A stretch of 64,000 nt of DNA from Chloroflexota bacterium (lineage in GTDB: Bacteria; Chloroflexota; Anaerolineae; UBA4142): the NCBI GenBank assembly GCA_016208315.1, contig JACQYF010000014.1, positions 16,601 through 80,600 of the forward strand. Reading direction: 5' to 3'. Shown here one piece after another: positions 1 to 7,637 of this stretch. The position numbers were made by a program, and so were the translations under genes. How positions within the stretch are numbered: position 1 is the first letter of the stretch; the number at the start of each line of letters is the position of its first letter. The notes under the pieces are model-generated. The model searched no databases. It was not told where the DNA came from and saw only the letters and a program-made list of their open reading frames with translations.

Positions 1-200
1 CCCCCGTCCGCAAGAGCGGCGGACAGGGGAGGGAGACGCCCCCACCCCGGCCCTCCCCCGTCCGCAAGAGCGGCGGACAGGGGAGGGAGACGCCCCCACC
101 CCGGCCCTCCCCCGTCCGCAAGAGCGGCGGACAGGGGAGGGAGATGGCCCCACCCTTCCCCCTCCCATGTCGGAAGTTCACGACGGGGGAGGGCCGGGGT
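1..200. repeat. Tandem 54-bp palindromic repeat (two full copies plus a diverged third)
   Basis: Copies start at 1, 55 and 109. Each contains a hairpin with left arm CCCTCCCCCGTCCGC and right arm GCGGACAGGGGAGGG. The last copy diverges into a second inverted repeat (CCCCACCC..CCCCCTCCC pairing with GGGGGAGGG..GGGGTGGGG) around 149-208. The period is a multiple of three and the frame of the downstream GNAT gene stays open through all of it. A relative of this element lies at 10922-10974. Confidence 0.9.
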
Positions 201-817
201 GGGGGTTACTCGCCCTCGATGCGCGCGTCGTCGTCCACGGGCCGGAGGTTCAGCGCCACCAATTGCCCAAGCTCGCGATTCGCGCGTATCCGCGCCAGTA
301 CGTCAAGCCGTGGACGATGAAGGATGGCACGCCCGTCACTTTTCGCCCAATCCGTCCCGAAGACGAACCGATGATGATCAAGTTCCACGAGACGCTCTCG
401 GACCGCAGCGTCTATATGCGCTACCTGCACCCGATGCTGCTCAGCCAGCGCGTAACGCATGAACGACTCTCGCGCATCTGCTTTGTGGATTACGAGCGCG
501 AGATTGCGCTAGTCGCGGAGGCGAACGATCCGCACACCGGCGAGCGGCGCATCGCGGCGGTCGGGCGCTTGAGCAAACTGCACGGGACGAACGATGCGAA
601 CTCGACGATGCTGGTGAACGATGCGTTCCAAAATCGGGGCTTGGGAAAGGAATTGTTGCGTCAGCTCCTGGAAGTGGGCCGCGCGGAAAAGTTGAGTCGG
701 ATCCGGGCGACGATCGCGCCGGATAACATCGCCATGCAGCGCGTCTGCACGACGCTGGGTTTTCAGCTCACCAAGGCGCCGGACTCGCTGATGGTGAATG
801 CGGTGATCGAATTGTAA
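2..817 (+). CDS. GNAT acetyltransferase domain, C-terminal part of an acyl-CoA synthetase (ADP-forming)-like fusion; 5' end outside window
   Basis: The frame is open from base 2 to the stop at 815-817, so the gene probably begins left of the window. From about base 209 the protein reads LLALDARVVV and then LPKLAIRAYP. This is the usual end of the ATP-grasp part of ADP-forming acetyl-CoA synthetase/Pat-type proteins, followed by a GNAT domain (acetyl-CoA site around NRGLGKELL). Such fusions act as protein lysine acetyltransferases or acyl-CoA ligases. Bases 2-200 encode a low-complexity stretch made of a 54-bp (18-codon) hairpin repeat in the same frame. Possible internal starts are ATG 167 and ATG 317; a start at 317 would leave a stand-alone GNAT. 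The stop lies 1 nt before the next ATG, so the two genes are probably cotranscribed. The family call is fairly firm; whether the upstream half is intact is unknown. Confidence 0.7.
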   Translation, partial: PRPQERRTGEGDAPTPALPRPQERRTGEGDAPTPALPRPQERRTGEGDGPTLPPPMSEVHDGGGPGWGLLALDARVVVHGPEVQRHQLPKLAIRAYPRQYVKPWTMKDGTPVTFRPIRPEDEPMMIKFHETLSDRSVYMRYLHPMLLSQRVTHERLSRICFVDYEREIALVAEANDPHTGERRIAAVGRLSKLHGTNDANSTMLVNDAFQNRGLGKELLRQLLEVGRAEKLSRIRATIAPDNIAMQRVCTTLGFQLTKAPDSLMVNAVIEL

Positions 818-818
818 T

Positions 819-1286
819 ATGGCCGGAAAATACTTTGAGGATTTCGAGGTCGGCGCGCGATTCAAGCACACGCCGGGGCGCACGGTCACCGAAATGGATA
901 ACGTCTTGTTCTGCGCGCTCACCATGAACGATCAGCCGCTGCACATCAACGAGGATTTTGCGGCGCGCACCGAATTTGGCAAGCGGATTGTGAACGGCAT
1001 CTACACGATGGGTCTGGTGGTCGGTCTGACGATCAGCGACCTTTCCGAAGGCACGATTATCGCCAATCTCGGTTATGACCGCGTCGTCCACCCCAATCCC
1101 GTTTTTCACGGCGACACGATCTATGCGGAGAGCGAGGTGCTCGACAAGCGCGAATCCAAATCGCGGCCGGATTGCGGCATTGTCCGGCTCAAGCACACCG
1201 GTCGCAAGCAGGATGGGACGGTAGTCGTGGAATTGGAACGCACCACGTTGTTCTTGAAAAGGACGAAAGAGGGCGAAATCGGTTAA
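819..1286 (+). CDS. MaoC-like (R)-hydratase/dehydratase, single hot-dog domain
   Basis: A 155-residue protein with the MaoC/FabZ-like hot-dog layout. The N-terminus GKYFEDFEVGARF is typical of the mesaconyl-/enoyl-CoA hydratase branch. The active-site region MNDQPLHINEDFA carries the Asp-x4-His pair expected for hydratases, and YDRVVHPNPVFHGDTI matches the family's second conserved block. Expected reaction: reversible hydration of an enoyl-CoA. It starts 1 nt after the stop of the GNAT gene, with no room for a separate promoter, so it is read as the second gene of that operon. The precise CoA substrate cannot be told. Confidence 0.85.
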   Translation: MAGKYFEDFEVGARFKHTPGRTVTEMDNVLFCALTMNDQPLHINEDFAARTEFGKRIVNGIYTMGLVVGLTISDLSEGTIIANLGYDRVVHPNPVFHGDTIYAESEVLDKRESKSRPDCGIVRLKHTGRKQDGTVVVELERTTLFLKRTKEGEIG

Positions 1287-1315
1287 TTGAAAAAATCGGC
1301 AGACTTGGATATAAT
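1287..1315 (+). promoter_or_regulatory. Sigma-70-type promoter for the 1345 gene
   Basis: TTGAAA (1287-1292), a 17-bp spacer, then a perfect TATAAT (1310-1315). Transcription would begin near 1322, 23 nt ahead of the ATG at 1345. Confidence 0.75.
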
Positions 1316-1344
1316 GAAGAGGAGAGATTCAGGATGAGGTTCTT

Positions 1345-1794
1345 ATGGAGTCATTGTACCGTTTCCCCATCCGACACTTTGAGGATTTTGAACGTCTGCT
1401 GATCGCCCTGGGGACCTCTCCGGCGCTCGTGCCCGGCTCGCTGCGTCTGGCCGAGGGGGCGGACCTGCTCAAGGAGGAGCTTACGGCCGAGTGCCGCCAC
1501 TTGGAGACCATCCGCCTCGACCACACGAATACGCCCGGCGGACTGATCGCGCTCTTTCGCTGTTTGTGGAACCACCCGCTCGCCATTCCGCAGCCGTGTT
1601 CGATCGCGCTCGAGGCCCAGGTCGCCGCGCGTCCCTCGTTTTGTATTTCGCTTCGTCTGGACGCGCCCACCGCGGCGGGCTTGCCGCGCTGGGTGGATTT
1701 GGGAACCGAGCACGAGCGCGCCGCGCCGACGCGTTTGAGCCGGATTTGTCAGGCATTAGCCAAGTCGGCCGCTTTGACGTTACAACAAGTTTGA
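1345..1794 (+). CDS. Hypothetical protein
   Basis: A 149-residue soluble protein I do not recognise. The N-terminal line MESLYRFPIRHFEDFERLL is followed by Leu- and Pro-rich sequence with no signal peptide, membrane segment or clear motif. Support for its being real: a good promoter at 1287-1315, a purine-rich AGGATGAGG 5-13 nt before the ATG, codon use like its neighbours, and the next gene starting 12 nt downstream. It may belong with the aldo/keto reductase and ferredoxin that follow. Confidence 0.6.
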   Translation: MESLYRFPIRHFEDFERLLIALGTSPALVPGSLRLAEGADLLKEELTAECRHLETIRLDHTNTPGGLIALFRCLWNHPLAIPQPCSIALEAQVAARPSFCISLRLDAPTAAGLPRWVDLGTEHERAAPTRLSRICQALAKSAALTLQQV

Positions 1795-1805
1795 GGTAAA
1801 CGCCT

Positions 1806-2660
1806 ATGGAGAAACGCCGATTCGGACGCACGGGCCACCACAGTGCGGTCGCCATTTTGGGCGGGGCCGCTTTCGGGAAAGCGACGCAAGCCGAGACTGA
1901 CGCTGCGATGGAGCGCGTGATCGGAGCAGGGGTAAATCACATTGATGTTGCCCCTTCGTATGGCAACGCGGAGGAACGGCTGGGCCCCTGGCTGGCGCGC
2001 GAACGCAAACGATTTTTTCTCGGCTGTAAAACGCTCGAACGCACGAAAGAGGGCGCAGCCGCCGAATTGCGGCGCTCGCTGGAACGCTTGCAAGTGGATG
2101 CGTTCGACCTCTATCAACTGCACGCGGTCAACACGCTGGACGAACTGAACAAGATCACCGCGCCGGGCGGCGCGCTCGAAGCCGTTCTTGACGCGCGGGA
2201 GCAGGAGCTGACCAAGTACATCGGAATAACCGGACATGGCCTAGATGCCCCGGCGATTTTTCTCGAAGCGTTGCGCCTGTTTGATTTCGATTCCGTGTTG
2301 TTCCCACTTAACTTTGTCCTCTACGCCAACCCAATCTATCGCGCAAACGCACAAGCGCTTTTGCGAGAATGTCACGCCCGCGACATTGGGACGATGGTCA
2401 TCAAGGCCAACTGCGAAGGGCCATGGGGTGAGCGTCCCAGGGTGTTTAACACTTGGTATGAACCGTTCGACGAACCCGCCCAAGTCCAGCAGGCGATCAA
2501 CTTTGCGCTTTCGCAGGATGTGACCGGCGTCTGCACTTCGGGCGATCTTCGAATCTTGCCGCTCTTTCTCGACGCGTGCGAGCACTGGATGCGCTTGAGC
2601 GAGAATGGGCAGGCGACTCTGCTCGCGAGCGCATCGAACTATCAACCACTGTTCAGTTAG
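1806..2660 (+). CDS. Aldo/keto reductase
   Basis: A 284-residue TIM-barrel oxidoreductase. The full catalytic tetrad is visible: Asp47 (HIDVAPSYGNAE), Tyr52, Lys75 (CKTLER) and His106 (LYQLHAV). The opening MEKRRFGRTGHHSAVAILGG is the family start. It should reduce a carbonyl using NADPH. It lacks the C-terminal 4Fe-4S domain that many bacterial relatives carry fused, but a separate ferredoxin gene lies 18 nt downstream, which may supply the same function in trans. It probably shares the operon that starts at 1345. Substrate unknown. Confidence 0.9.
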   Translation: MEKRRFGRTGHHSAVAILGGAAFGKATQAETDAAMERVIGAGVNHIDVAPSYGNAEERLGPWLARERKRFFLGCKTLERTKEGAAAELRRSLERLQVDAFDLYQLHAVNTLDELNKITAPGGALEAVLDAREQELTKYIGITGHGLDAPAIFLEALRLFDFDSVLFPLNFVLYANPIYRANAQALLRECHARDIGTMVIKANCEGPWGERPRVFNTWYEPFDEPAQVQQAINFALSQDVTGVCTSGDLRILPLFLDACEHWMRLSENGQATLLASASNYQPLFS

Positions 2661-2678
2661 CAAGGAGCGGTAAACACG

Positions 2679-2951
2679 ATGGCGTGTCGTATCACAGTCG
2701 AATGTATTTCTTGTGGTATCTGTCTTGGGCGCTGTGCGAACAATGCTGTATACGTGACAGCCGACGATCGCTTTGCGATTGACCCTGGCCGCTGTACCGA
2801 GTGTGTTGATTTGCCCCATCGTCGCTGTGAAGATATTTGCACGGTAGGCGCGATCCAACCGGATCCCCGGTATCGCGAGACGGCCCAACAGCGCTGGAAA
2901 AAACAACGCGCGCTGCACGTCGTGCCGATCGAACGAATCCTCGGTTACTAA
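2679..2951 (+). CDS. 2[4Fe-4S] ferredoxin, YfhL/Alvin type
   Basis: A 90-residue ferredoxin. The first cluster motif uses C9-x2-C12-x2-C15 with C19; the second uses C39-x2-C42, then an expanded 7-residue loop to C50, then C54. The long loop and a C-terminal extension of about 30 residues fit the YfhL/Allochromatium-type ferredoxins, which have low-potential clusters. It follows the aldo/keto reductase and may be its electron partner, which is an inference from position only. The second motif ends ICTVGAI, with Thr where these proteins usually have Pro. Confidence 0.85.
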   Translation: MACRITVECISCGICLGRCANNAVYVTADDRFAIDPGRCTECVDLPHRRCEDICTVGAIQPDPRYRETAQQRWKKQRALHVVPIERILGY

Positions 2952-2956
2952 GCCGA

Positions 2957-2986
2957 CCTCACCCCCGTTCCTGTAGGGGAGCGAGG
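2957..2986. repeat. Pyrimidine/purine hairpin after the ferredoxin gene
   Basis: CCTCACCCCC pairs imperfectly with GGGGAGCGAGG around a short loop. It belongs by look to the CCTC-ACCCC element family seen at 1-200 and 10922. It may act as a terminator, but no T run follows. Confidence 0.5.
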
Positions 2987-3025
2987 CCGGTCCGCGCCTA
3001 GACGTTTCTCCGTTTTTCTGGTAAT

Positions 3026-4078
3026 ATGCCCCCCGCTATGTTGCTGAACCAACCCCCTACGATTTTCGAACAAATCATTGCGACGGATGCCCAGCCCGTG
3101 TCCTTTCGCGTTCGCGAGATTCCCATCTGCGGCGATCTCATTCTCTCGCCGATGGACGGCTATTCCGATCTGCCGTTTCGGCTGCTCTGCCGCGAATTGG
3201 GTTCCGCGATGTCGTATACCGAATTCGTCAATGTGGATGCCTTGCGCTTTGGCGACCACAAGCCGAATAACATCGCGTGGCGAAAACTGAAATACGATCC
3301 CAGCGAATATCCGATGACGTTCCAAATTTACGGTCACGACGAAGACCGCATCGTCGAAACGGCTATTCGCTTGCAGGATTTGGGCCCCGATATTATTGAC
3401 CTCAACATGGGCTGCTACGTCAAGGATGTCGCCGAGCGCGGCGCGGGGTCCGGCATGTTGCGCGATCCCGCCAAGATCGGCCGCATCTTTGCGCGGCTCT
3501 CCACTCAGTTGCGCGTGCCGGTCACAGGCAAAATCCGCTTGGGCTGGGACGACGCGACGCGCAATCACGTCACGGTCGCCAAGATTCTTGAGGACAACGG
3601 CGCGAGTGTCGTCGCCGTCCACGCGCGCACGAAAGAGCAGGCGTATCGCGGCGAGGCGGACTGGGACGCGATCGCCGAGGTCAAGCAGGCGGTGCGGATT
3701 CCCGTGATCGGCAACGGCGACGTCAAGTCGGTCGCGGACATTGCGCGCATCAAGGCGCACACCGGCTGCGACGGCGTGATGATCGGCCGCGGCGCGATCG
3801 GCAACCCGTGGATATTTTCGCGCTTGGACCGCGATCAAGTCCCCGCTCAAGACAAGATCGCGCTAATGCGCCGTCATTTTGCGCTCAACCTGGATTTCTA
3901 TGGCGAACGCATCGGCCTCGTGCTCTTCCGCAAGCACGCGGCCAAGTACATCCACGGCGTGCCCGGCGCCGACCGCTTGCGCCTCGCACTGTTGACCTGT
4001 AACACGCCGGAAGAAGTCGAGTGCTTGATTGCCGAACTGGCCCAGGACTCGGAGAGACATGCCCGTACCCAAACGTAA
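3026..4078 (+). CDS. dus: tRNA-dihydrouridine synthase family protein
   Basis: A 350-residue FMN-dependent TIM-barrel enzyme reducing uridine in the tRNA D-loop. Hallmarks: LSPMDGYSDLPFR, the FQIYGHD block, catalytic Cys130 in IDLNMGCYVKDVAERGAGSGML, the K-IRLGW block, and the phosphate-binding VIGNGDV and GVMIGRGAIGNPW. The residue after the catalytic Cys is Tyr where most Dus proteins have Pro. Two starts are possible, ATG 3026 or ATG 3038; neither has a strong ribosome site. Its 3' end overlaps the likely start of ywbE, suggesting translational coupling. Which U it modifies cannot be told. Confidence 0.9.
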   Translation: MPPAMLLNQPPTIFEQIIATDAQPVSFRVREIPICGDLILSPMDGYSDLPFRLLCRELGSAMSYTEFVNVDALRFGDHKPNNIAWRKLKYDPSEYPMTFQIYGHDEDRIVETAIRLQDLGPDIIDLNMGCYVKDVAERGAGSGMLRDPAKIGRIFARLSTQLRVPVTGKIRLGWDDATRNHVTVAKILEDNGASVVAVHARTKEQAYRGEADWDAIAEVKQAVRIPVIGNGDVKSVADIARIKAHTGCDGVMIGRGAIGNPWIFSRLDRDQVPAQDKIALMRRHFALNLDFYGERIGLVLFRKHAAKYIHGVPGADRLRLALLTCNTPEEVECLIAELAQDSERHARTQT

Positions 4079-4256
4079 CGAAATTCGCCCCGGTCTGCGC
4101 GTGCAGATTGTCGAAAAACACAACCAGCGCACGGGCAAGTTGACCGAGGGCGTTGTCGCCCGAATTCTCACTTCCAGCTCGACGCATCCGCACGGCATCA
4201 AGGTGATGCTGGAAGATGGCAAGGTCGGGCGCGTGCAGGCGATCATTCCGGAATAG
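4059..4256 (+). CDS. ywbE: YwbE family protein
   Basis: A 65-residue protein beginning MPVPKRNEIRPGLRVQIV. It carries the family blocks QRTGKLTEGVV, ILT-SSTHPHGIKV and GKVGRVQ. The family is small, KOW-like and of unknown function. The ATG at 4059 is chosen because family members start about there; a longer in-frame start at 4029 would run deeper into dus. The gene overlaps the dus stop by about 20 nt. Its last codons and stop lie inside the left arm of a perfect 22-bp inverted repeat. Confidence 0.85.
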   Translation: MPVPKRNEIRPGLRVQIVEKHNQRTGKLTEGVVARILTSSSTHPHGIKVMLEDGKVGRVQAIIPE

Positions 4257-4295
4257 ACCTGTGAGGTCTTTAGAGACCTCACAGGTCTATTCCGG
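4248..4295. repeat. Perfect 22-bp inverted repeat with 4-nt loop
   Basis: Left arm 4248-4269, loop TTAG, right arm 4274-4295, no mismatch. The core is AGACCTGTGAGGTCT and its complement. The left arm contains the last ywbE codons and its TAG stop. No T run follows, so it may stop transcription only by structure. Confidence 0.85.
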
Positions 4296-4309
4296 CTGGA
4301 GAAATTTTC

Positions 4310-7300
4310 ATGCCTTCCGGTTATTACCGTCACCCAACCATTCATTCCGACACGGTCGTGTTCGTTTGCGAAGACGACCTTTGGACCGTCCCCGCGTCCG
4401 GGGGGATCGCGCGGCGGCTCACCTCGGGCCTGGCCGAAGCATCGCGTCCCTATCTCTCGCCCGATGGCGCGCAGCTCGCGTTTGTGGGCCAGGAAGAGGG
4501 ACACCTCGAAATCTATGTCATGCCCGCGCTCGGTGGGCCCGCGAAACGCTTGACCTTTATGGGCGGCACCCTCTGCCAAACGGCGGGCTGGACGAGCGAC
4601 GGCAAAATCATTTTCGCGAATAGTGCCGCTCAGCCGTTCGCCGCAATGCTGCACTTGTACACCGTGGACACCGCCGGCGGCCGGCCCGAACGCATCAATG
4701 TAGGACCGGCGCGCACGATTTCCTACGGCCCGCGCGGCGGGGCCGTGATCGGGCGCAACACGGCCGATCCCGCGCGCTGGAAACGATATCGCGGCGGGAC
4801 TTGCGGACAGATTTGGATTGACGACGCGGAGCGTGGCGATGGCGAGTTTCGTCCGCTTTTGGGGCTGGATTCGAATTTCGCCTCGCCGATGTGGATCGGG
4901 AATCGCATCTATTTTATCTCCGACCACGAGGGCGTCGGCAATATTTACTCGTGCCTGGCGTCGGGGAGCGATTTGCGCCGCCATACCGATCACGAGGATT
5001 TTTACGCGCGCAATCCTTCGACCGATGGCGAACGCATTGTTTACCACGCGGGCGCGGATTTGTTCGTTTTTAATCCCGCCAAAGACGAGAGCCGCATCAT
5101 CCCGGTCGAATTTCATTCGCCGCAGACGCAGCGCAATCGCAAGTTCGTAGACCCCGAAAGGTATCTCCAGGACGCCGCGCTGCACCCCAAGGGCCAGGCG
5201 ATTGCCGTTTCGACACGCGGCAAAGTGTTCACGATGGCAAATTGGGAAGGCGCGGTCTTGCAGCAGGGCGAGAGCGACGGCGTGCGGTATCGCCTGCCGG
5301 CGTGGCTGAACGACGGCGAACGCTTGATCGCGGTGACAGATGCGAACGGCGAGGAGACGTTTGCGATTCTCCGCGCCGATGGCAGCGCCGAGCCGGAACG
5401 TCTCGACGGTCTCGACATCGGTCGGCCCGTCGCGATTGTCCCCAATCCGAAAAAAGACCAGATCGCGTACGGCAACCATCGCTACGAGCTGATGCTGCTC
5501 GACCTCGCGACGCGCGAATTGCGCGTGATTGATCGCGGCCATGCGAGCCGCATCTCCGGGATCGCGTGGTCGCCCGATGGCGCGTGGTTAGCATACAGCG
5601 TCTCAATCTCGCTGCAAGTTGAGGTGCTCAAGCTGTGGAAAGCGGAGACGGGCGAGATTTTCCCATTGACGCGACCGGTGCTGCGCGATGTCGCGCCTGC
5701 GTTCGATCCGCAGGGCAAGTATCTGTATTTCATCTCCTACCGGCATTTCGATCCGGTCTACGACAATCTGCACTTTGACCTGAATTTCCCGCGCGGCATG
5801 AAACCGTTCCTGATCACGCTGCAAAAGGATTTGCCGTCGCCCTTTATCTTAAAGCCCAAAAAGAGCGAAGAGAAAAAAGAGAACGGCATGGACGACCACA
5901 AGAAGAAAGACGACGACGAGCCAGTAGAGAAATCCGTGCAGATTGACCTCGAGGGCATCGAATCGCGCGTGCTCGCGTTTCCGGTGGACGAGGGCCTGTG
6001 TGGCCGCGTACTCGGCGTGAAAGAGGGCAAGGTCCTCTACTCGCGCTATCCGGTCGAAGGTTCGCTCAGCAACACGTGGTATCCCGGAACCGAACCGGCG
6101 GCCAAGGGCACGCTGCTCGTCTACAACTTTGACGACCTGAAAGAAGAGACGCTCGTCTCCGGCATCTCCGAATTCGATACTTCGCCCGACGGCGCGATGC
6201 TGCTGTACCGCGCGGGCAATCGCCTGCGCGTGCTCAAGGCGGGCGACAAGCCGGAGAAGGAAAACGGCGGCCCCAGTCGCAAGAACGGCTGGCTCGATCT
6301 GGATCGCATCAAGGTCGCCGTCACGCCGGGGTTGGAATGGCGGCAGATGTTCCGCGAGGCGTGGCGCTTGCAGCGCGATCAATTCTGGACGCCCGACATG
6401 TCGCAGATTGATTGGCTCGCGATTCACGATCGCTATTTGCCGCTGGTGGATCGCGTCAGCAGCCGCGCCGAGTTTTCGGATTTGATGTGGGAAATGCAGG
6501 GCGAGTTGGGCACGTCGCACGCCTATGAATTGGGCGGCGACTATCGCCCGCATCCGAATTACTCGCAGGGATTTCTCGCCGCGGATTTCGAGTACGACGC
6601 GCAGAGTAACGCGTATCGCGTCACGCGCATCGCGCAGGGCGATGCGTGGGACGAGCGCGCCGATTCGCCGCTCAACGATCCGGGCGTGAATGTCAAGGTG
6701 GGCGAGCGATTGGTCGCGATCAATGGCCGCCGTTTGAGCAAAACACTTGCCCCCGAAATGGCGCTCGTGAATCTAGCCGGCGACGAAGTGACGCTAACCG
6801 TCGAAGGGCAGGACGGCGCGCGCACCGTCACGGTGAAAACGCTGCGCGGCGAAATGCAGGCGCGTTATCGCGAATGGGTCGAAGCCAATCGCCAGCGCGT
6901 CCACGAGGCGACCGGCGGGCGCGTCGGCTATGTTCACATCCCCGATATGGGGCCGAATGGTTACGCGGAATTTCATCGCGGCTTTCTCGCCGAAGTGGAT
7001 CGCGAGGGCTTGCTCGTGGACGTGCGCTTTAACGGCGGCGGTCACGTCTCGGCCCTAATCTTGGAAAAGCTGGCGCGGCGGCGCGTGGGGTACGATACGT
7101 CTCGCTGGGGCAAGTCGCCGGAACCGTATCCGCCGCAGTCGGTGCTCGGCCCGATGGTTGCGCTGACGAATGAGAACGCCGGTTCGGATGGCGATATTTT
7201 CTCGCACGGGTTCAAGATGATGAAGCTCGGCCCGCTGCTCGGCAAGCGCACGTGGGGCGGCGTGATCGGCATTTGGCCGCGGCATACGTTGGTGGATGGC

Positions 7301-7543
7301 ACGGTGACTACCCAGCCCGAGTTCTCCTTCTGGTTTGCGGATGTCGGTTGGGGCGTGGAGAATTACGGCACCGATCCCGACATTGAGGTGGACAACAAGC
7401 CGCAAGATTACGCGCGCGGCGTGGACGCGCAGTTGGAGCGTTCGATCCAAGAGATTGTGACTCTGCTAGAAAAGAATCCGCCCAAGCTGCCCACGTTTGA
7501 CGGCCGGCCCAGCCGCGCCGTGCCCAAGCTGCCGCGGAAGTAA
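4310..7543 (+). CDS. Tricorn protease homologue (peptidase S41)
   Basis: A 1077-residue protein with the tricorn layout: an N-terminal six-bladed propeller (WD-like repeats with SPDG and STDG turns), a second propeller to about residue 680 interrupted near 520-545 by a Lys/Glu/Asp-rich charged linker, then C1, a PDZ domain (about 760-850) and the catalytic C2 domain. The likely catalytic His is in GTSHAYELGG (about 737) and the nucleophile Ser in NENAGSDGD (about 959). Tricorn cuts peptides downstream of the proteasome or other ATP-dependent proteases in the cytoplasm. There is no signal peptide, which fits. It follows the inverted repeat at 4248-4295 and is probably transcribed alone. Confidence 0.92.
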   Translation: MPSGYYRHPTIHSDTVVFVCEDDLWTVPASGGIARRLTSGLAEASRPYLSPDGAQLAFVGQEEGHLEIYVMPALGGPAKRLTFMGGTLCQTAGWTSDGKIIFANSAAQPFAAMLHLYTVDTAGGRPERINVGPARTISYGPRGGAVIGRNTADPARWKRYRGGTCGQIWIDDAERGDGEFRPLLGLDSNFASPMWIGNRIYFISDHEGVGNIYSCLASGSDLRRHTDHEDFYARNPSTDGERIVYHAGADLFVFNPAKDESRIIPVEFHSPQTQRNRKFVDPERYLQDAALHPKGQAIAVSTRGKVFTMANWEGAVLQQGESDGVRYRLPAWLNDGERLIAVTDANGEETFAILRADGSAEPERLDGLDIGRPVAIVPNPKKDQIAYGNHRYELMLLDLATRELRVIDRGHASRISGIAWSPDGAWLAYSVSISLQVEVLKLWKAETGEIFPLTRPVLRDVAPAFDPQGKYLYFISYRHFDPVYDNLHFDLNFPRGMKPFLITLQKDLPSPFILKPKKSEEKKENGMDDHKKKDDDEPVEKSVQIDLEGIESRVLAFPVDEGLCGRVLGVKEGKVLYSRYPVEGSLSNTWYPGTEPAAKGTLLVYNFDDLKEETLVSGISEFDTSPDGAMLLYRAGNRLRVLKAGDKPEKENGGPSRKNGWLDLDRIKVAVTPGLEWRQMFREAWRLQRDQFWTPDMSQIDWLAIHDRYLPLVDRVSSRAEFSDLMWEMQGELGTSHAYELGGDYRPHPNYSQGFLAADFEYDAQSNAYRVTRIAQGDAWDERADSPLNDPGVNVKVGERLVAINGRRLSKTLAPEMALVNLAGDEVTLTVEGQDGARTVTVKTLRGEMQARYREWVEANRQRVHEATGGRVGYVHIPDMGPNGYAEFHRGFLAEVDREGLLVDVRFNGGGHVSALILEKLARRRVGYDTSRWGKSPEPYPPQSVLGPMVALTNENAGSDGDIFSHGFKMMKLGPLLGKRTWGGVIGIWPRHTLVDGTVTTQPEFSFWFADVGWGVENYGTDPDIEVDNKPQDYARGVDAQLERSIQEIVTLLEKNPPKLPTFDGRPSRAVPKLPRK

Positions 7544-7549
7544 TTTATG

Positions 7550-7620
7550 GGACGCGGACGAGCGCGGACAAGCGCGGATTTTTTTCTTTTTTCCGCGCTT
7601 GTCCGCGCTCGTCCGCGTCC
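7550..7620. terminator. Perfect 29-bp inverted repeat with T-rich loop
   Basis: Left arm 7550-7578 and right arm 7592-7620 are exact complements, with a 13-nt T-rich loop. The arm begins GGACGCGGACGAGCGCGG. It lies 6 nt after the tricorn stop and 17 nt before the next start. Exactly the same left arm recurs at 21505-21533, so this is a dispersed element that probably also acts as a terminator. Confidence 0.75.
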
Positions 7621-7637
7621 TATTCTTTGAGAACGAG

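Noticed and set aside
1..200. Possible CRISPR array
   Set aside because: Direct repeats of 54 bp are contiguous, with no variable spacers, and code in frame.
3863..5542. 559-codon minus-strand frame
   Set aside because: Antisense to dus, ywbE and the tricorn gene, whose products have clear family motifs; no motif is seen in the antisense protein.
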